This document shows, piece by piece, positions 35,243 to 43,603 of a DNA stretch of 64,000 nucleotides; the first letter of the stretch is position 1, and every line of letters starts with the position of its first letter. The position numbers and the translations under genes were made by a program. The notes beneath the pieces were generated by a model. It worked only from the letters and a program-made list of their open reading frames with translations. It was not told where the DNA came from and searched no databases. This DNA is from Ilumatobacteraceae bacterium (GTDB lineage Bacteria; Actinomycetota; Acidimicrobiia; Acidimicrobiales; Ilumatobacteraceae), in NCBI GenBank assembly GCA_022843125.1, contig JALHOG010000025.1, forward strand, positions 1-64,000, written 5' to 3'.

Positions 35243-36151
35243 ATGACGAAATTCGACAACAAGTTCGACCGGTACCCGTTCTCCATCCTGCCGGATCGGC
35301 CGACGTACACCTGGCCGAACGGCACCACGCTGGCGGTGTACTTCGCCCTCAACGTGGAGGCCTTCGAGTTCGGTCGTAACCCCGGGCCCGACTTCACGTC
35401 GCTGCCCGCAGCACCGTTCCACCGTGGCTACGCGTACCGCGACTACGGCAACCGGGTGGGCATCTGGCGCATCCTCGAGCTCTTCGAGCGCTACGACATC
35501 CCACTCGCCATCCTCACCAACACCAGCGTCTACGACGTGTGCCCCGAGGTGCTCGTGCCGTTCCGTGAGCGGGGCGACGAGTTCGTCGGTCACGGCCGCA
35601 CCAACTCCGAGCGCCAGATCGACATGGAAGAAGACGTCGAGCGGGCCATGCTCGAAGAGGTCCGCGACCGATTCATCGCCGAGGAGGGCCACGCGCCCAA
35701 GGGCTGGCTCGGCCCCTTCATCTCGCAGAGCGCGAAGACACCCGAGCTGCTGCTCGAGTCCGGCTACAGCTACATGATGGACTGGTACTTCGACGAGCAG
35801 CCGCAGTGGTTCCGCACGGACAGCGGGCCGATCCTCAGCGTGCCATACCCGACGATGGAGCTCAACGACATCCCGGCGTTCATCAACCGCGGGTCGAGCG
35901 ATCCTGACTTCACCCGCATGGTCACCGACGGCTTCGACCAGCAACTCGCCGACGGTGAACGCCATGGCTGGCCGCTCGTGTGCGCCGTTTCGCTGCACAC
36001 CTTCCTGATGGGCCAACCGCACCGCGCCCACCAGCTGAACCTCATGCTCGAACACATGGCGGCGCACCGATCGCAGATCTGGTTCGCCACCCCGGGGCAG
36101 ATCGCCGACCACGTCGCAGGGCTCCCCGACGGCGTCGTCGCCAAACCCTGA
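35243..36151 (+). CDS. polysaccharide-deacetylase-family hydrolase (PuuE-like)
   Basis: A 302-residue member of the NodB/carbohydrate esterase 4 fold, closer to the PuuE-type (allantoinase-related) branch than to chitin deacetylases. The region YFALNVEAFEF replaces the usual TFDD metal strand, and EFVGHGRTNSERQIDME takes the place of the HxxxH motif. LGPFISQSAKTPELLLESGY and YMMDWYFDEQPQWF match the PuuE-like group. It probably acts on a C-N bond (ureido, amide or formyl group) and not on a polysaccharide; this is inference. It follows the alcohol dehydrogenase by 28 bp, so is likely cotranscribed. Confidence 0.85.
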   Translation: MTKFDNKFDRYPFSILPDRPTYTWPNGTTLAVYFALNVEAFEFGRNPGPDFTSLPAAPFHRGYAYRDYGNRVGIWRILELFERYDIPLAILTNTSVYDVCPEVLVPFRERGDEFVGHGRTNSERQIDMEEDVERAMLEEVRDRFIAEEGHAPKGWLGPFISQSAKTPELLLESGYSYMMDWYFDEQPQWFRTDSGPILSVPYPTMELNDIPAFINRGSSDPDFTRMVTDGFDQQLADGERHGWPLVCAVSLHTFLMGQPHRAHQLNLMLEHMAAHRSQIWFATPGQIADHVAGLPDGVVAKP

Positions 36152-36312
36152 CCCACCCGAATTCGGCAGCCTCGACGACACGTCGAGGCCAGGCCCGGTG
36201 ATGTTCTGCCGCGCCTGAGGGCACATGTCGGGCGACCGGTAAACCGGCTCTGACCAGGAAGAACACCCTCGAAACGTCTCCGATTGGGTCCATTGTCGAG
36301 AGTCGAGAGAAA

Positions 36313-36345
36313 ACTGTTGACAATCTACAAGCCGAGTGAAATGGT
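36313..36345 (+). promoter_or_regulatory. third promoter with the conserved 12-bp element
   Basis: ACTGTTGACAAT at 36313-36324 provides -35 TTGACA (36317-36322), then a 17-bp spacer and AATGGT (36340-36345), keeping the -10 A and T. An upstream ATTGTC at 36293-36298 forms an inverted pair with GACAAT. It should drive the MoaF-like gene and the genes behind it. Confidence 0.65.
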
Positions 36346-36390
36346 GAGGAATACGAGATGAACGCCACCGGGCGAGATCAAGGGGAAGAC

Positions 36391-36723
36391 ATGTCGGAGA
36401 CGTTTCCAGCAGCCGATCGGAAAGTTGTCGTCGACTTCGGCGACGACGGGCCGTTCGGGCCGTTCGCAGCCGAGCTGACCTTCTCGGCCGCCGACAAGAC
36501 CGTGTCGTTCCTCGTGACACGCGGCTCGCTGCTCGGCAAGGCCGAGACGTGCCCGTTCGGCGCCACCCAGGTCGGCGACGACCTCTGGCTCGTGTCGTGG
36601 CGCGAGGAGGACGGACTCACCGTCGTGCAGGTGCAGGACTTCGCCCAGGGCAAGGTCACCTCGGCGGTCACCACACCCGACCACCAGCTCATCCAGCTCG
36701 ACGGCTCGATCACCCTCGTCTGA
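36391..36723 (+). CDS. MoaF-like small protein (calycin-type fold)
   Basis: A ~110-residue protein with alternating beta-strands (KVVVDFGDDGP, FAAELTFSAADKTVSFLV, AETCPFGATQVGDDLWLVSW, EEDGLTVVQVQDFAQGKVTS, LIQLDGSITLV). The pattern DLWLVSWxExDGxTVVxVQDF matches the MoaF-related / phenolic-acid-decarboxylase-like calycin domain. These proteins bind small molecules or catalyse simple lyase reactions. I chose ATG 36391, with AAGGGGA 5 bp upstream; the frame also permits ATG 36358, but that leaves almost no leader after the predicted promoter at 36313-36345. First gene of its transcript. Confidence 0.75.
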   Translation: MSETFPAADRKVVVDFGDDGPFGPFAAELTFSAADKTVSFLVTRGSLLGKAETCPFGATQVGDDLWLVSWREEDGLTVVQVQDFAQGKVTSAVTTPDHQLIQLDGSITLV

Positions 36724-36763
36724 TGGACCGACCGTCGGCCCCGTGCTCCCGAGCGGAGGCATC

Positions 36764-37645
36764 GTGACGTCGTTCCGATCGACACTGCTCGCGGCCCACG
36801 CCGCCGGACGAGCCGTCGTCCTGCCCGGGGCGTACGACTCGCTCAGCGCCCGGCTCATCGAGCAGGTGGGCTTCTCGGCGCTCTACGCCACCGGCGCCGG
36901 CTTCGCGAACTCCAGCCTCGGTGTGCCCGACATCGGTCTGGTCACAGCCACCGAACTGCGCGACCACGTGGCCCGTCTCGCCGACGTCGTGTCGATCCCG
37001 ATCGTCGTCGACGCCGACACCGGATTCGGCAGCGCCATCAACATGTATCGCACGGTGCGCCTCCTGGAACGGGCGGGTGCGTCCGCAATCCAGATCGAGG
37101 ACCAGGTGTTCCCGAAGAAGTGCGGCCACTTCGCCGGCAAGGAAGTGATCTCCGCGCAGGAGATGGTGCAGAAGGTGCACGCCGCGGTCGACGCCCGACT
37201 CGATGACGACACCGTCATCATCGCCCGCACCGACGCCCGCGCCGTCACCTCGCTCGACGACGCGCTCGAGCGTGTCTCGCTGTACCGCGAGGCGGGTGCC
37301 GACGTGCTGTTCGTCGAGGCGCCCGAATCCGAGCAGGAGCTGAAGACGATCGGCGCCCACTTCGACGTCCCCCTCGTCGCCAACATGGTCGAGGGCGGCA
37401 AGACCCCGTTGCTGAGCGTCGACCAGCTCGCCGACGCCGGATTCTCGATGGTGCTGTTCGCGAACGCCGCTCTGCGCGTCGCCCAATACTCGATGACGGA
37501 GATGTTCCGCGAGTTGTCCCGCTCCGGGTCGACCAGCGCGCTGCTCGACCGGATGGCCACGTGGGACGAGCGCCAGTCGATCGTCGGCAAGCCGTTCTTC
37601 GACGCACTCGAACTGAAGTACTCGACGCAGGACGGAGCGTCATGA
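36764..37645 (+). CDS. isocitrate lyase / PEP mutase superfamily C-C lyase (methylisocitrate lyase-like)
   Basis: A 293-residue TIM-barrel enzyme. The metal site is VVDADTGFG, and the diagnostic catalytic loop is FPKKCGHFAG, whose KKCGH is the signature of C-C bond-cleaving members (isocitrate, 2-methylisocitrate and dimethylmalate lyases); phosphonomutases lack that Cys. Also seen are LPGAYDSLSARL, SAIQIEDQ and IIARTDARAV. It probably splits a 2-hydroxy or 3-hydroxy dicarboxylic acid to a ketoacid plus a smaller acid. The GTG start at 36764 has GGAGG 6 bp upstream. Its stop overlaps the next ATG, so the two are coupled. Two MmgE/PrpD proteins in the same island could supply its substrate. 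Confidence 0.9.
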   Translation: MTSFRSTLLAAHAAGRAVVLPGAYDSLSARLIEQVGFSALYATGAGFANSSLGVPDIGLVTATELRDHVARLADVVSIPIVVDADTGFGSAINMYRTVRLLERAGASAIQIEDQVFPKKCGHFAGKEVISAQEMVQKVHAAVDARLDDDTVIIARTDARAVTSLDDALERVSLYREAGADVLFVEAPESEQELKTIGAHFDVPLVANMVEGGKTPLLSVDQLADAGFSMVLFANAALRVAQYSMTEMFRELSRSGSTSALLDRMATWDERQSIVGKPFFDALELKYSTQDGAS

Positions 37646-38340
37646 CGAACGCAGCTCCTTGGGACGGCGTCATCTCCGACGACGACAAGCGCCGCTACGA
37701 ACTCGCCGGCTTCGGCCGACCGTCGGGTGTCGGCACACGCCCGGCGCTGCTGATCATCGACGTGCAGTACCGAACCCTCGGCGATTCGCCGAAGCCCTTC
37801 GACGAAGCGATCGAGGATTACACCACCGCCTGCGGCGACGTCGGCTGGAAGGCCCTCGAACAGATCACCCGGCTGCTCGCCCTGTTCCGACAGCACGACT
37901 TCCCCGTGCTCTACCCGCACGTGGCACCCAAGCGTCCCTACGACGCCGGCACCCTCGGCGCCAAGGTGCCCTCGATCATGGACGTCCCCGAGCAGGGGTA
38001 CCGGATCCCGCCGCAGATCGAGCCGGCCCCGCAGGACGTCATGCTGCCGAAGAAGCACCCGAGCGCGTTCTTCGGCACCCCGCTCGCCAGTCACCTCATC
38101 GACCTGCGGGCCGACACCCTCGTCGTCACCGGCTGCAGCACCAGCGGCTGCGTGCGCTCCACGGTCGTCGACGCGTTCGCCTACAACTTCAAGGTCCTCG
38201 TGCCGCATGACGCCGTGTACGACCGCAGCGAGACCGTGCACCAGGTGAACCTCTTCGACATGGGGCAGAAGTACGCGGACGTCGTCTCCACCGACGACGC
38301 CCTCGCCGTGATCGACGGCCTCGGCACGGGGCGAGGCTGA
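37642..38340 (+). CDS. isochorismatase-family amidohydrolase
   Basis: A 232-residue cysteine hydrolase of the isochorismatase-like / N-carbamoylsarcosine amidase group. The catalytic triad is visible: Asp in LLIIDVQYRT, Lys in LPKKHPSAFFGT, and Cys in TGCSTSGCVRSTVVDAF, which is the CSHase-type nucleophile motif. An amide or carbamoyl group is the likely target; maleamate and carbamoylsarcosine are precedents. The ATG at 37642 overlaps the preceding stop (ATGA). With the deacetylase-family hydrolase at 35243, it hints that the island's substrate contains nitrogen; this is inference. Confidence 0.9.
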   Translation: MTNAAPWDGVISDDDKRRYELAGFGRPSGVGTRPALLIIDVQYRTLGDSPKPFDEAIEDYTTACGDVGWKALEQITRLLALFRQHDFPVLYPHVAPKRPYDAGTLGAKVPSIMDVPEQGYRIPPQIEPAPQDVMLPKKHPSAFFGTPLASHLIDLRADTLVVTGCSTSGCVRSTVVDAFAYNFKVLVPHDAVYDRSETVHQVNLFDMGQKYADVVSTDDALAVIDGLGTGRG

Positions 38341-38341
38341 C

Positions 38342-38710
38342 ATGTACGCCGTCAACTGGAACGACGTCCCCGAGACCGAGAACCTGCCCAACAACTTCCG
38401 CGTGGCGGTCGCCGGCAAGGAGATGGGCATCAACCGCATCCGCTGGGTGCACCCCACCAGGCTGCCCGCCCACTCGCATGACGACGCCGAACAGGCCGTC
38501 ATCGTGATCGAAGGGTCCATCCGCTTCAACATCGGCGACGAGCAACTCACCCTCGGCGTCGGCGACGTCGCGGTGATCCCACGCACCGTCGTGCACTCAG
38601 GCGAGAGCATCGAGGGCACCGCCGTGTTCGTCGAGATCTTCGCGCCGCTGCGACTCGAGAACCTGTACGGCTTCCTCGGCAACAGCGCCGTCGCTCCAGG
38701 AGAGGACTGA
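38342..38710 (+). CDS. cupin-domain protein
   Basis: A single-domain cupin of 122 residues, starting one base after the previous stop. The metal-binding motifs are PAHSHDDAEQAVIVIEGSI (H-x-H and Glu) and, in the second half, VAVIPRTVVHSGESIEG with the third His. The fold is a small beta-barrel that binds a metal; family members are isomerases, dioxygenases, lyases or sensors. Which one cannot be told here. It is in the middle of the catabolic operon. Confidence 0.88.
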   Translation: MYAVNWNDVPETENLPNNFRVAVAGKEMGINRIRWVHPTRLPAHSHDDAEQAVIVIEGSIRFNIGDEQLTLGVGDVAVIPRTVVHSGESIEGTAVFVEIFAPLRLENLYGFLGNSAVAPGED

Positions 38711-38714
38711 ATCC

Positions 38715-39578
38715 ATGGCCCGTCAATGGATCTCGCCCCACGTCGTCGTCGAAACCGAGCACTACGGCAGCAACCAGTCGGCGATCGTCGGCTCCGACGG
38801 TGTCGCCCTCGTCGACGCTCCCCACATTCCCTCCGACGCATTGACGTGGCGCCACTTCGTCGAACGGCTCGGCACGGTGCGGTTCCTCATCAACACCGAT
38901 CATCATCCCGACCACACGATCGGTAACCGGTACCTGCCCGGCGAGATCGTCGCCCACCACGAGACGAGGCGGCGGCTCGAGACGGAAGCGCCGTCGATGC
39001 AGTACCTGCACGACCTCATCGGTCGGCTCGACCCGCACGGCGTGCACCTGCTCGACGGCTACACCGTCCGACTGCCGACGATCCTCGTCGACCAGTCGAT
39101 GAGTCTGCACCTCGGCGACGTCCACCTCGAACTCCGCTACCAGCGCGGACACACCCGCAACAGCATCCTCATCCACCTGCCCGAGGACGGCGTCCTGTTC
39201 AGCGGCGACATCGTCTGCGAGGCAGGTCTCCCGTCCTTCCAGGACTCGCGCCTGCAGGACTGGTTCGATGCGATCGACGCCGTCGAGACCTACGACTTCG
39301 AGCTGCTCGTGCCCGGTCACGGCGAGGTGATCGATCGGGCAGGCGTCGATCGCTACCGAGAGCTCGGCCGAGCCGTCGTCGCCGACATCGTGCAACGGCT
39401 CGACGCCGGCCACGAACGCGAGCAGATCCTCGCCGAGGTCCGCTTCGAGGACAACATCCACGTGGCCACACCGAGGACCGCCGGCTACCCGGACGACCTC
39501 ATCGAGGGGTTCCAGGTCAACTCCGTCGCCCGTCTGCTCGACGACCTCCAGGCACAACCAGAACTGAGACACCGCTGA
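38715..39578 (+). CDS. metallo-beta-lactamase-fold hydrolase
   Basis: A 287-residue MBL-fold protein with the zinc ligands in NTDHHPDHTIGNR (HxHxDH-like; here HHPDH), ELRYQRGHTRNSI, SGDIVCEAG and LLVPGHGEVIDR. The order of motifs matches the family (lactonases, thioester hydrolases, glyoxalase II). In a catabolic operon it would suit hydrolysis of a lactone or thioester, which is a guess. It starts 5 bp after the cupin gene. The C-terminal ~70 residues are helical (DIVQRLDAGHEREQILAEVR). Confidence 0.88.
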   Translation: MARQWISPHVVVETEHYGSNQSAIVGSDGVALVDAPHIPSDALTWRHFVERLGTVRFLINTDHHPDHTIGNRYLPGEIVAHHETRRRLETEAPSMQYLHDLIGRLDPHGVHLLDGYTVRLPTILVDQSMSLHLGDVHLELRYQRGHTRNSILIHLPEDGVLFSGDIVCEAGLPSFQDSRLQDWFDAIDAVETYDFELLVPGHGEVIDRAGVDRYRELGRAVVADIVQRLDAGHEREQILAEVRFEDNIHVATPRTAGYPDDLIEGFQVNSVARLLDDLQAQPELRHR

Positions 39579-39660
39579 CACCCGTTCCGGGTCGCCGTCT
39601 CCCGTCCTCCCCACCAACCCACCAACTCAACGCACTCACCATCCAAACAAAGGAATGTCC

Positions 39661-40932
39661 ATGACGAAGCGCCCACACATCATTGGGGGGATACTCCTCA
39701 GTGCTGCCCTGATCCTGTCGAGCTGCGGCTCCGACGACGACGCCGACGACGGTGCCGCACCCGCGGCCACCGACGAGGCACCCGCGGCCACCGACGAGGC
39801 ACCCGCGGCCACCGACGAGGCACCCGCCGCCACCGACGCCGCACCCGCCGCCACCGACGCCGCACCTGCAGAGACCGCGACCGAGGCAGGCGGCAGCTCC
39901 GATGTCGTCGCCGCGGCACAGGCGATCATCGACGCCGCCAAGGAGATCCCGAGCTCGTCCGATCTCGGTGATCCGATCGACGTCACGGCGCTGGCCGGTG
40001 AACTGATCGTCAGCATCCCGATCGACGCAGGGCTCGAGTTCTACCAGGTCGGCGAGAACGCGATGCAGACCATCGCCGAGGCCGCCGGCCTGACCTACGA
40101 GACCTTCCCGACCGACGGCAGCCCGACCTCGTTCCAGCAGGCCTTCGCCCAGGCGATCGCGAAGGACGCCGGCGCCATCCTCCTCAACGGCCCGCTGCCC
40201 GAGACCCTCGAGCCGCAGATCGAAGAGGCGGCTGCCGCCGGCATCCCCGTGATTCCGGTGCACCTGTCCGACCAGTCCGAGCCCGTGCTCGACATCACCC
40301 CGTACGAGGCGTTCGCACCCTTCAACCTGGGAGCCGAGCTCTCCGCGCTGTACGCCGTCACCGATCTCGGAGGTGAGCCCGTGAAGGCGCTCGTCCTCGA
40401 GGCATCCGGCACCGGCCCGTCCGACGGCATGGTCCAGGCGATCCGCGACGTGCTCGCCAACCAGGCGCCCGAAGGCAGCGAAGTGGTCGAGAGCCTGAAC
40501 ATCCAGGTTCCCGAGTGGGCGACCGACATCCAGCCCGCAGTGCAATCCGCACTGCTGGCCAACCCGGACATCAACGCCGTCATCCCGATCTACGACTCGA
40601 TGGCACTGTTCGCCATCCCCGGCATCGAGCAGGCCGCCGCCGACCGCAACCTCGGCGTCTACTCGTTCAACGGCACGCCCGCCGTGCTCAACCTGATCCA
40701 GGACGGGATCATGCGGTCGAACGTGGCCGAGAGCCCGGACTGGGTGGCGTATGTGAACCTCGACACCGCCTTCCGGGCGATGCTCGGGGTGCCGCCGATC
40801 GAGAAGGTCAGCGGGCCCGTGCGCCTCATCGACGCCAGCAACGTCGCCGAGACGGGCAACCCGCCCGAAGCCGGCCTCGGCTTCGGCGACGAATTCCCGA
40901 GCGCCTACATGCAGCTCTGGGGACTTGCGTGA
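39661..40932 (+). CDS. ribose-type ABC transporter substrate-binding lipoprotein
   Basis: An exported, lipid-anchored solute-binding protein. The signal ends in the lipobox ALILSSCGS, then a flexible Ala/Pro/Thr/Asp-rich linker containing five 7-residue repeats (APAATDE/A). The mature domain is of the periplasmic binding protein type I (ribose/sugar) fold: GELIVSIPIDAGLEFYQVGEN, AIAKDAGAILLNGPLP, GIPVIPVHLSDQS, VKALVLEASGTGPSDGM, INAVIPIYDSMALFAIPGI and LGVYSFNGTPAV. The ligand is probably a small polar compound, not necessarily a sugar. The start is ATG 39661, with AAAGGA 7 bp upstream. Its stop overlaps the ATPase start. Confidence 0.9.
   Translation: MTKRPHIIGGILLSAALILSSCGSDDDADDGAAPAATDEAPAATDEAPAATDEAPAATDAAPAATDAAPAETATEAGGSSDVVAAAQAIIDAAKEIPSSSDLGDPIDVTALAGELIVSIPIDAGLEFYQVGENAMQTIAEAAGLTYETFPTDGSPTSFQQAFAQAIAKDAGAILLNGPLPETLEPQIEEAAAAGIPVIPVHLSDQSEPVLDITPYEAFAPFNLGAELSALYAVTDLGGEPVKALVLEASGTGPSDGMVQAIRDVLANQAPEGSEVVESLNIQVPEWATDIQPAVQSALLANPDINAVIPIYDSMALFAIPGIEQAAADRNLGVYSFNGTPAVLNLIQDGIMRSNVAESPDWVAYVNLDTAFRAMLGVPPIEKVSGPVRLIDASNVAETGNPPEAGLGFGDEFPSAYMQLWGLA
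39757..39861 (+). repeat. five 21-bp repeats in lipoprotein linker
   Basis: Tandem units of 21 bp encode APAATDE three times then APAATDA twice, within the linker after the lipobox. Such repeats vary in copy number by slippage; they lengthen the tether between membrane anchor and binding domain. Confidence 0.85.
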
Positions 40933-42509
40933 GTTCTGAGCAGTCCGTGGAACCGGGTGGGGGCGCACTCGGTGCCCCCACTGCGGGCACCGCCCTCCTC
41001 GAGGTCATCGGCCTGTCGAAGGCGTTCAGCGGTGCCCCCGCTCTCCGCAGCGTGGATCTGACGATCCGCGCCGGAGAGATCCACGGACTGCTCGGAGCCA
41101 ACGGCTCCGGCAAATCGACGCTCATCAAGATCCTCGCGGGGTTCCACCAACCCGACGACGGTCGCATCATCGTGAACGGTGACGAGCGTCCCATGCCACT
41201 CGGCCCCCGTGGTCTTCGCGATCACGGCGTGGCCTTCGTCCACCAGGACCTCGGGCTGATTCCGGCGTCCACCGTGCTCGAGCACATGGCGCTCGACTCC
41301 CACGGTGCGGCGCCGGGTCTCCGACGGATCTCCTGGCGTGACGAACGACTGCGGGTCGAAGAACTCCTCGCCCGCTTCCAGGTGTCGATCGACCCGGACG
41401 CCCTGATCGAGATCCTCTCGCCCGTACAACGGGCGATGGTCGCAGTGGTGCGCGCGGTCGGCGACCAGGAGCGAGCGATCGGCAACGCACGCTCCTTGCT
41501 CGTGCTCGACGAACCGACCGTCTTCCTGCCCCGTGACGAGATCGACCTGCTCTTCGCACTGCTGCGGCGGCTGAAGAGCCAAGGGAACTCCGTCGTGCTC
41601 GTGTCCCACGACCTCGACGAGGTGCTCGCCGTCACCGACCGCGTCACGGTGCTGCGCGACGGCTCGCTCGCCGGCACGCGCGACGTGGCCGGCCAGACCC
41701 GACAGGACATCGTCGAGCTGATCCTCGGCGCGCCTGACGAACACGTGCCGCACGGCAAGCCGACGGTGCGGACCGACCTCCCGCCCCTCATGGCCGCCGA
41801 GGGCCTGACCGGCGACCGGATCCAGAACCTCTCGATCGAGCTGCGCGGCGGCGAGGTGGTCGGCGTCACCGGACTCGCCGGTTCCGGCTTCGAGGAACTC
41901 CCCGAACTGCTCTTCGGCGCACGAACACGCCGAGCAGGCACGATCCTCGTCGATGGACGGGAGGTGACCCGCCCGACGCCTCGCGAGATGCTCGACCGTC
42001 GGATCACCCTCGTCCCGTCCGACCGCAAGGCCGAAGGCGCCGCCCAGGACCTCACGGTCAACGAGAACCTCGCCCTGCCGTTCTTCGGCGACCATTCCGG
42101 CGGCTGGCTCATCCGATGGAGCGCCCTGCGCGAGCAGGCGCAGCGCATCTGCCGACGGTTCAACGTCGTGCCGCCCAGCGTCGAACTCACCTTCAGCAAC
42201 CTGAGTGGCGGCAACCAGCAGAAGGCGCTGCTCGGCAAGTGGTTCCAGACCGACCCGCTGGTGATGCTCCTCAACGAGCCGACCCAGGGCGTCGACGTGG
42301 GCGCCAGACGCGAGATCTTCAAGCTGATCCGCGAAGCGGTCACCGACGGGATGTCGGCACTGTGCGCCACATCCGACTACGAGCAGCTGGTCGAACTCGC
42401 CGACCGGGTGCTCATCCTGCAGGACGGACAGGTCCGCCACGAGCTGCACGGGGCCGAGATCACCAAAGACTCCCTGGCAGCCCTCATCTACTCGGAGGCA
42501 GCGGCATGA
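40929..42509 (+). CDS. ribose-type ABC transporter ATPase (double domain)
   Basis: A 526-residue RbsA-type ATPase with two nucleotide-binding domains. The first has Walker A GANGSGKSTL, a degenerate signature LSPVQRAMVAV, and Walker B LLVLDEPT. The second has a degenerate P-loop (TGLAGSGFEEL), signature LSGGNQQK and Walker B-like VMLLNEPTQGVDVG. Both degeneracies are normal for RbsA. The GTG start at 40929 overlaps the stop of the binding-protein gene, and its own stop overlaps the permease start. Confidence 0.92.
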   Translation: MSSEQSVEPGGGALGAPTAGTALLEVIGLSKAFSGAPALRSVDLTIRAGEIHGLLGANGSGKSTLIKILAGFHQPDDGRIIVNGDERPMPLGPRGLRDHGVAFVHQDLGLIPASTVLEHMALDSHGAAPGLRRISWRDERLRVEELLARFQVSIDPDALIEILSPVQRAMVAVVRAVGDQERAIGNARSLLVLDEPTVFLPRDEIDLLFALLRRLKSQGNSVVLVSHDLDEVLAVTDRVTVLRDGSLAGTRDVAGQTRQDIVELILGAPDEHVPHGKPTVRTDLPPLMAAEGLTGDRIQNLSIELRGGEVVGVTGLAGSGFEELPELLFGARTRRAGTILVDGREVTRPTPREMLDRRITLVPSDRKAEGAAQDLTVNENLALPFFGDHSGGWLIRWSALREQAQRICRRFNVVPPSVELTFSNLSGGNQQKALLGKWFQTDPLVMLLNEPTQGVDVGARREIFKLIREAVTDGMSALCATSDYEQLVELADRVLILQDGQVRHELHGAEITKDSLAALIYSEAAA

Positions 42510-43603
42510 CCGCCATCGACGACACGCCCGCCACGTCCACGGCCACGTCGGACGCCGCCGCGCCGCCGCGCCGCCGCTTCCGAGAACCCGAACGGTTCGC
42601 CCTCATCGGGGTGTGGATCGTCCTGATCGTCTTCTTCGTGCTGCGTGTGCCCGACACCTTCCCGACGACCGCCAACCTGTCGAACATGCTCGGCTCGCAG
42701 GCCGTGCTGCTGATCCTGGCGCTCGGGCTGATCATCCCGCTGCGCGCCGGTGACTACGACCTGTCCGTGGCGTCGGTGCTCACCCTGTCGGCGGTGATCG
42801 TGGCGGCGCTCAACGTGACGCACGGCTGGTCGATCTGGATCGCGTCCGTCGTCGCCATCCTGGCGGGCGTCCTCGTCGGCGTCGTCAACGGCTTCATCGT
42901 CGCCCGATTCGGCATCGACCCGTTCATCGTCACGCTCGGCATCGGCACCATCGTGGTCGGCCTGTCGTCGATCGTGGCCGACTCCCGCACGGTCAGCGGC
43001 GTCGACCCGGTGCTGTCCGACGTGATGCTCTCCAAGCCCTTCCTCAACATCCCCGTCGACTTCTACTACGCCGTCGTGCTCTGCGCGATCGTGTGGTACG
43101 TCTTCGAAAAGACCGCACTCGGGCAACGGCTCCTGTTCGTCGGCCAGAACCGCGACGTCGCCCGACTCAACGGCGTGGCGGTGCAGAAGCTGCGCTGGAT
43201 CGGGCTGATCTGCTCGGCCACGATCGCCGCCTGCGCCGGCGTGGTGTACGTCGGCACGACCCGTAGCGCCGACCCCGGCTCTGGCGCCGGTTTCCTCCTT
43301 CCCGCCTTCGCGGCGGCGTTCCTCGGCTCGACCACCCTGCGCATCGGCCGGTTCAACCCCTGGGGCACGCTCATCGCGGTGTACTTCCTCGTCACCGGCA
43401 TCACCGGCCTCCAGCTCATGGGCGCCGAGCAGTACGTGCAGCAGCTCTTCTACGGCAGCGCCCTCGTGATCGCCGTGGTGCTGTCGCAGGCGGTGCGTGT
43501 GCGCAGCCTTCACAAACGCGTCGCCACCGCCATCCCGGTCTCGGCCACGCCCACCACCGACCTCGCCGAGGGCGAGAACCCAACAGAAAGGTCCGACTCA
43601 TGA
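42506..43603 (+). CDS. ribose-type ABC transporter permease
   Basis: A 365-residue RbsC-type permease with about nine or ten transmembrane helices (GVWIVLIVFFVLRVP, LLILALGLIIPLRAG, IASVVAILAGVLVGVVNGFI and more) and the cytoplasmic EAA-like loop GQRLLFVGQNRDVARLNGV. The family landmark GDYDLSVASVLTLSAVIVA is present. It completes a one-permease importer with the preceding two genes. Coupled to both neighbours by ATGA overlaps (42506, 43600). Confidence 0.92.
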   Translation: MTAIDDTPATSTATSDAAAPPRRRFREPERFALIGVWIVLIVFFVLRVPDTFPTTANLSNMLGSQAVLLILALGLIIPLRAGDYDLSVASVLTLSAVIVAALNVTHGWSIWIASVVAILAGVLVGVVNGFIVARFGIDPFIVTLGIGTIVVGLSSIVADSRTVSGVDPVLSDVMLSKPFLNIPVDFYYAVVLCAIVWYVFEKTALGQRLLFVGQNRDVARLNGVAVQKLRWIGLICSATIAACAGVVYVGTTRSADPGSGAGFLLPAFAAAFLGSTTLRIGRFNPWGTLIAVYFLVTGITGLQLMGAEQYVQQLFYGSALVIAVVLSQAVRVRSLHKRVATAIPVSATPTTDLAEGENPTERSDS

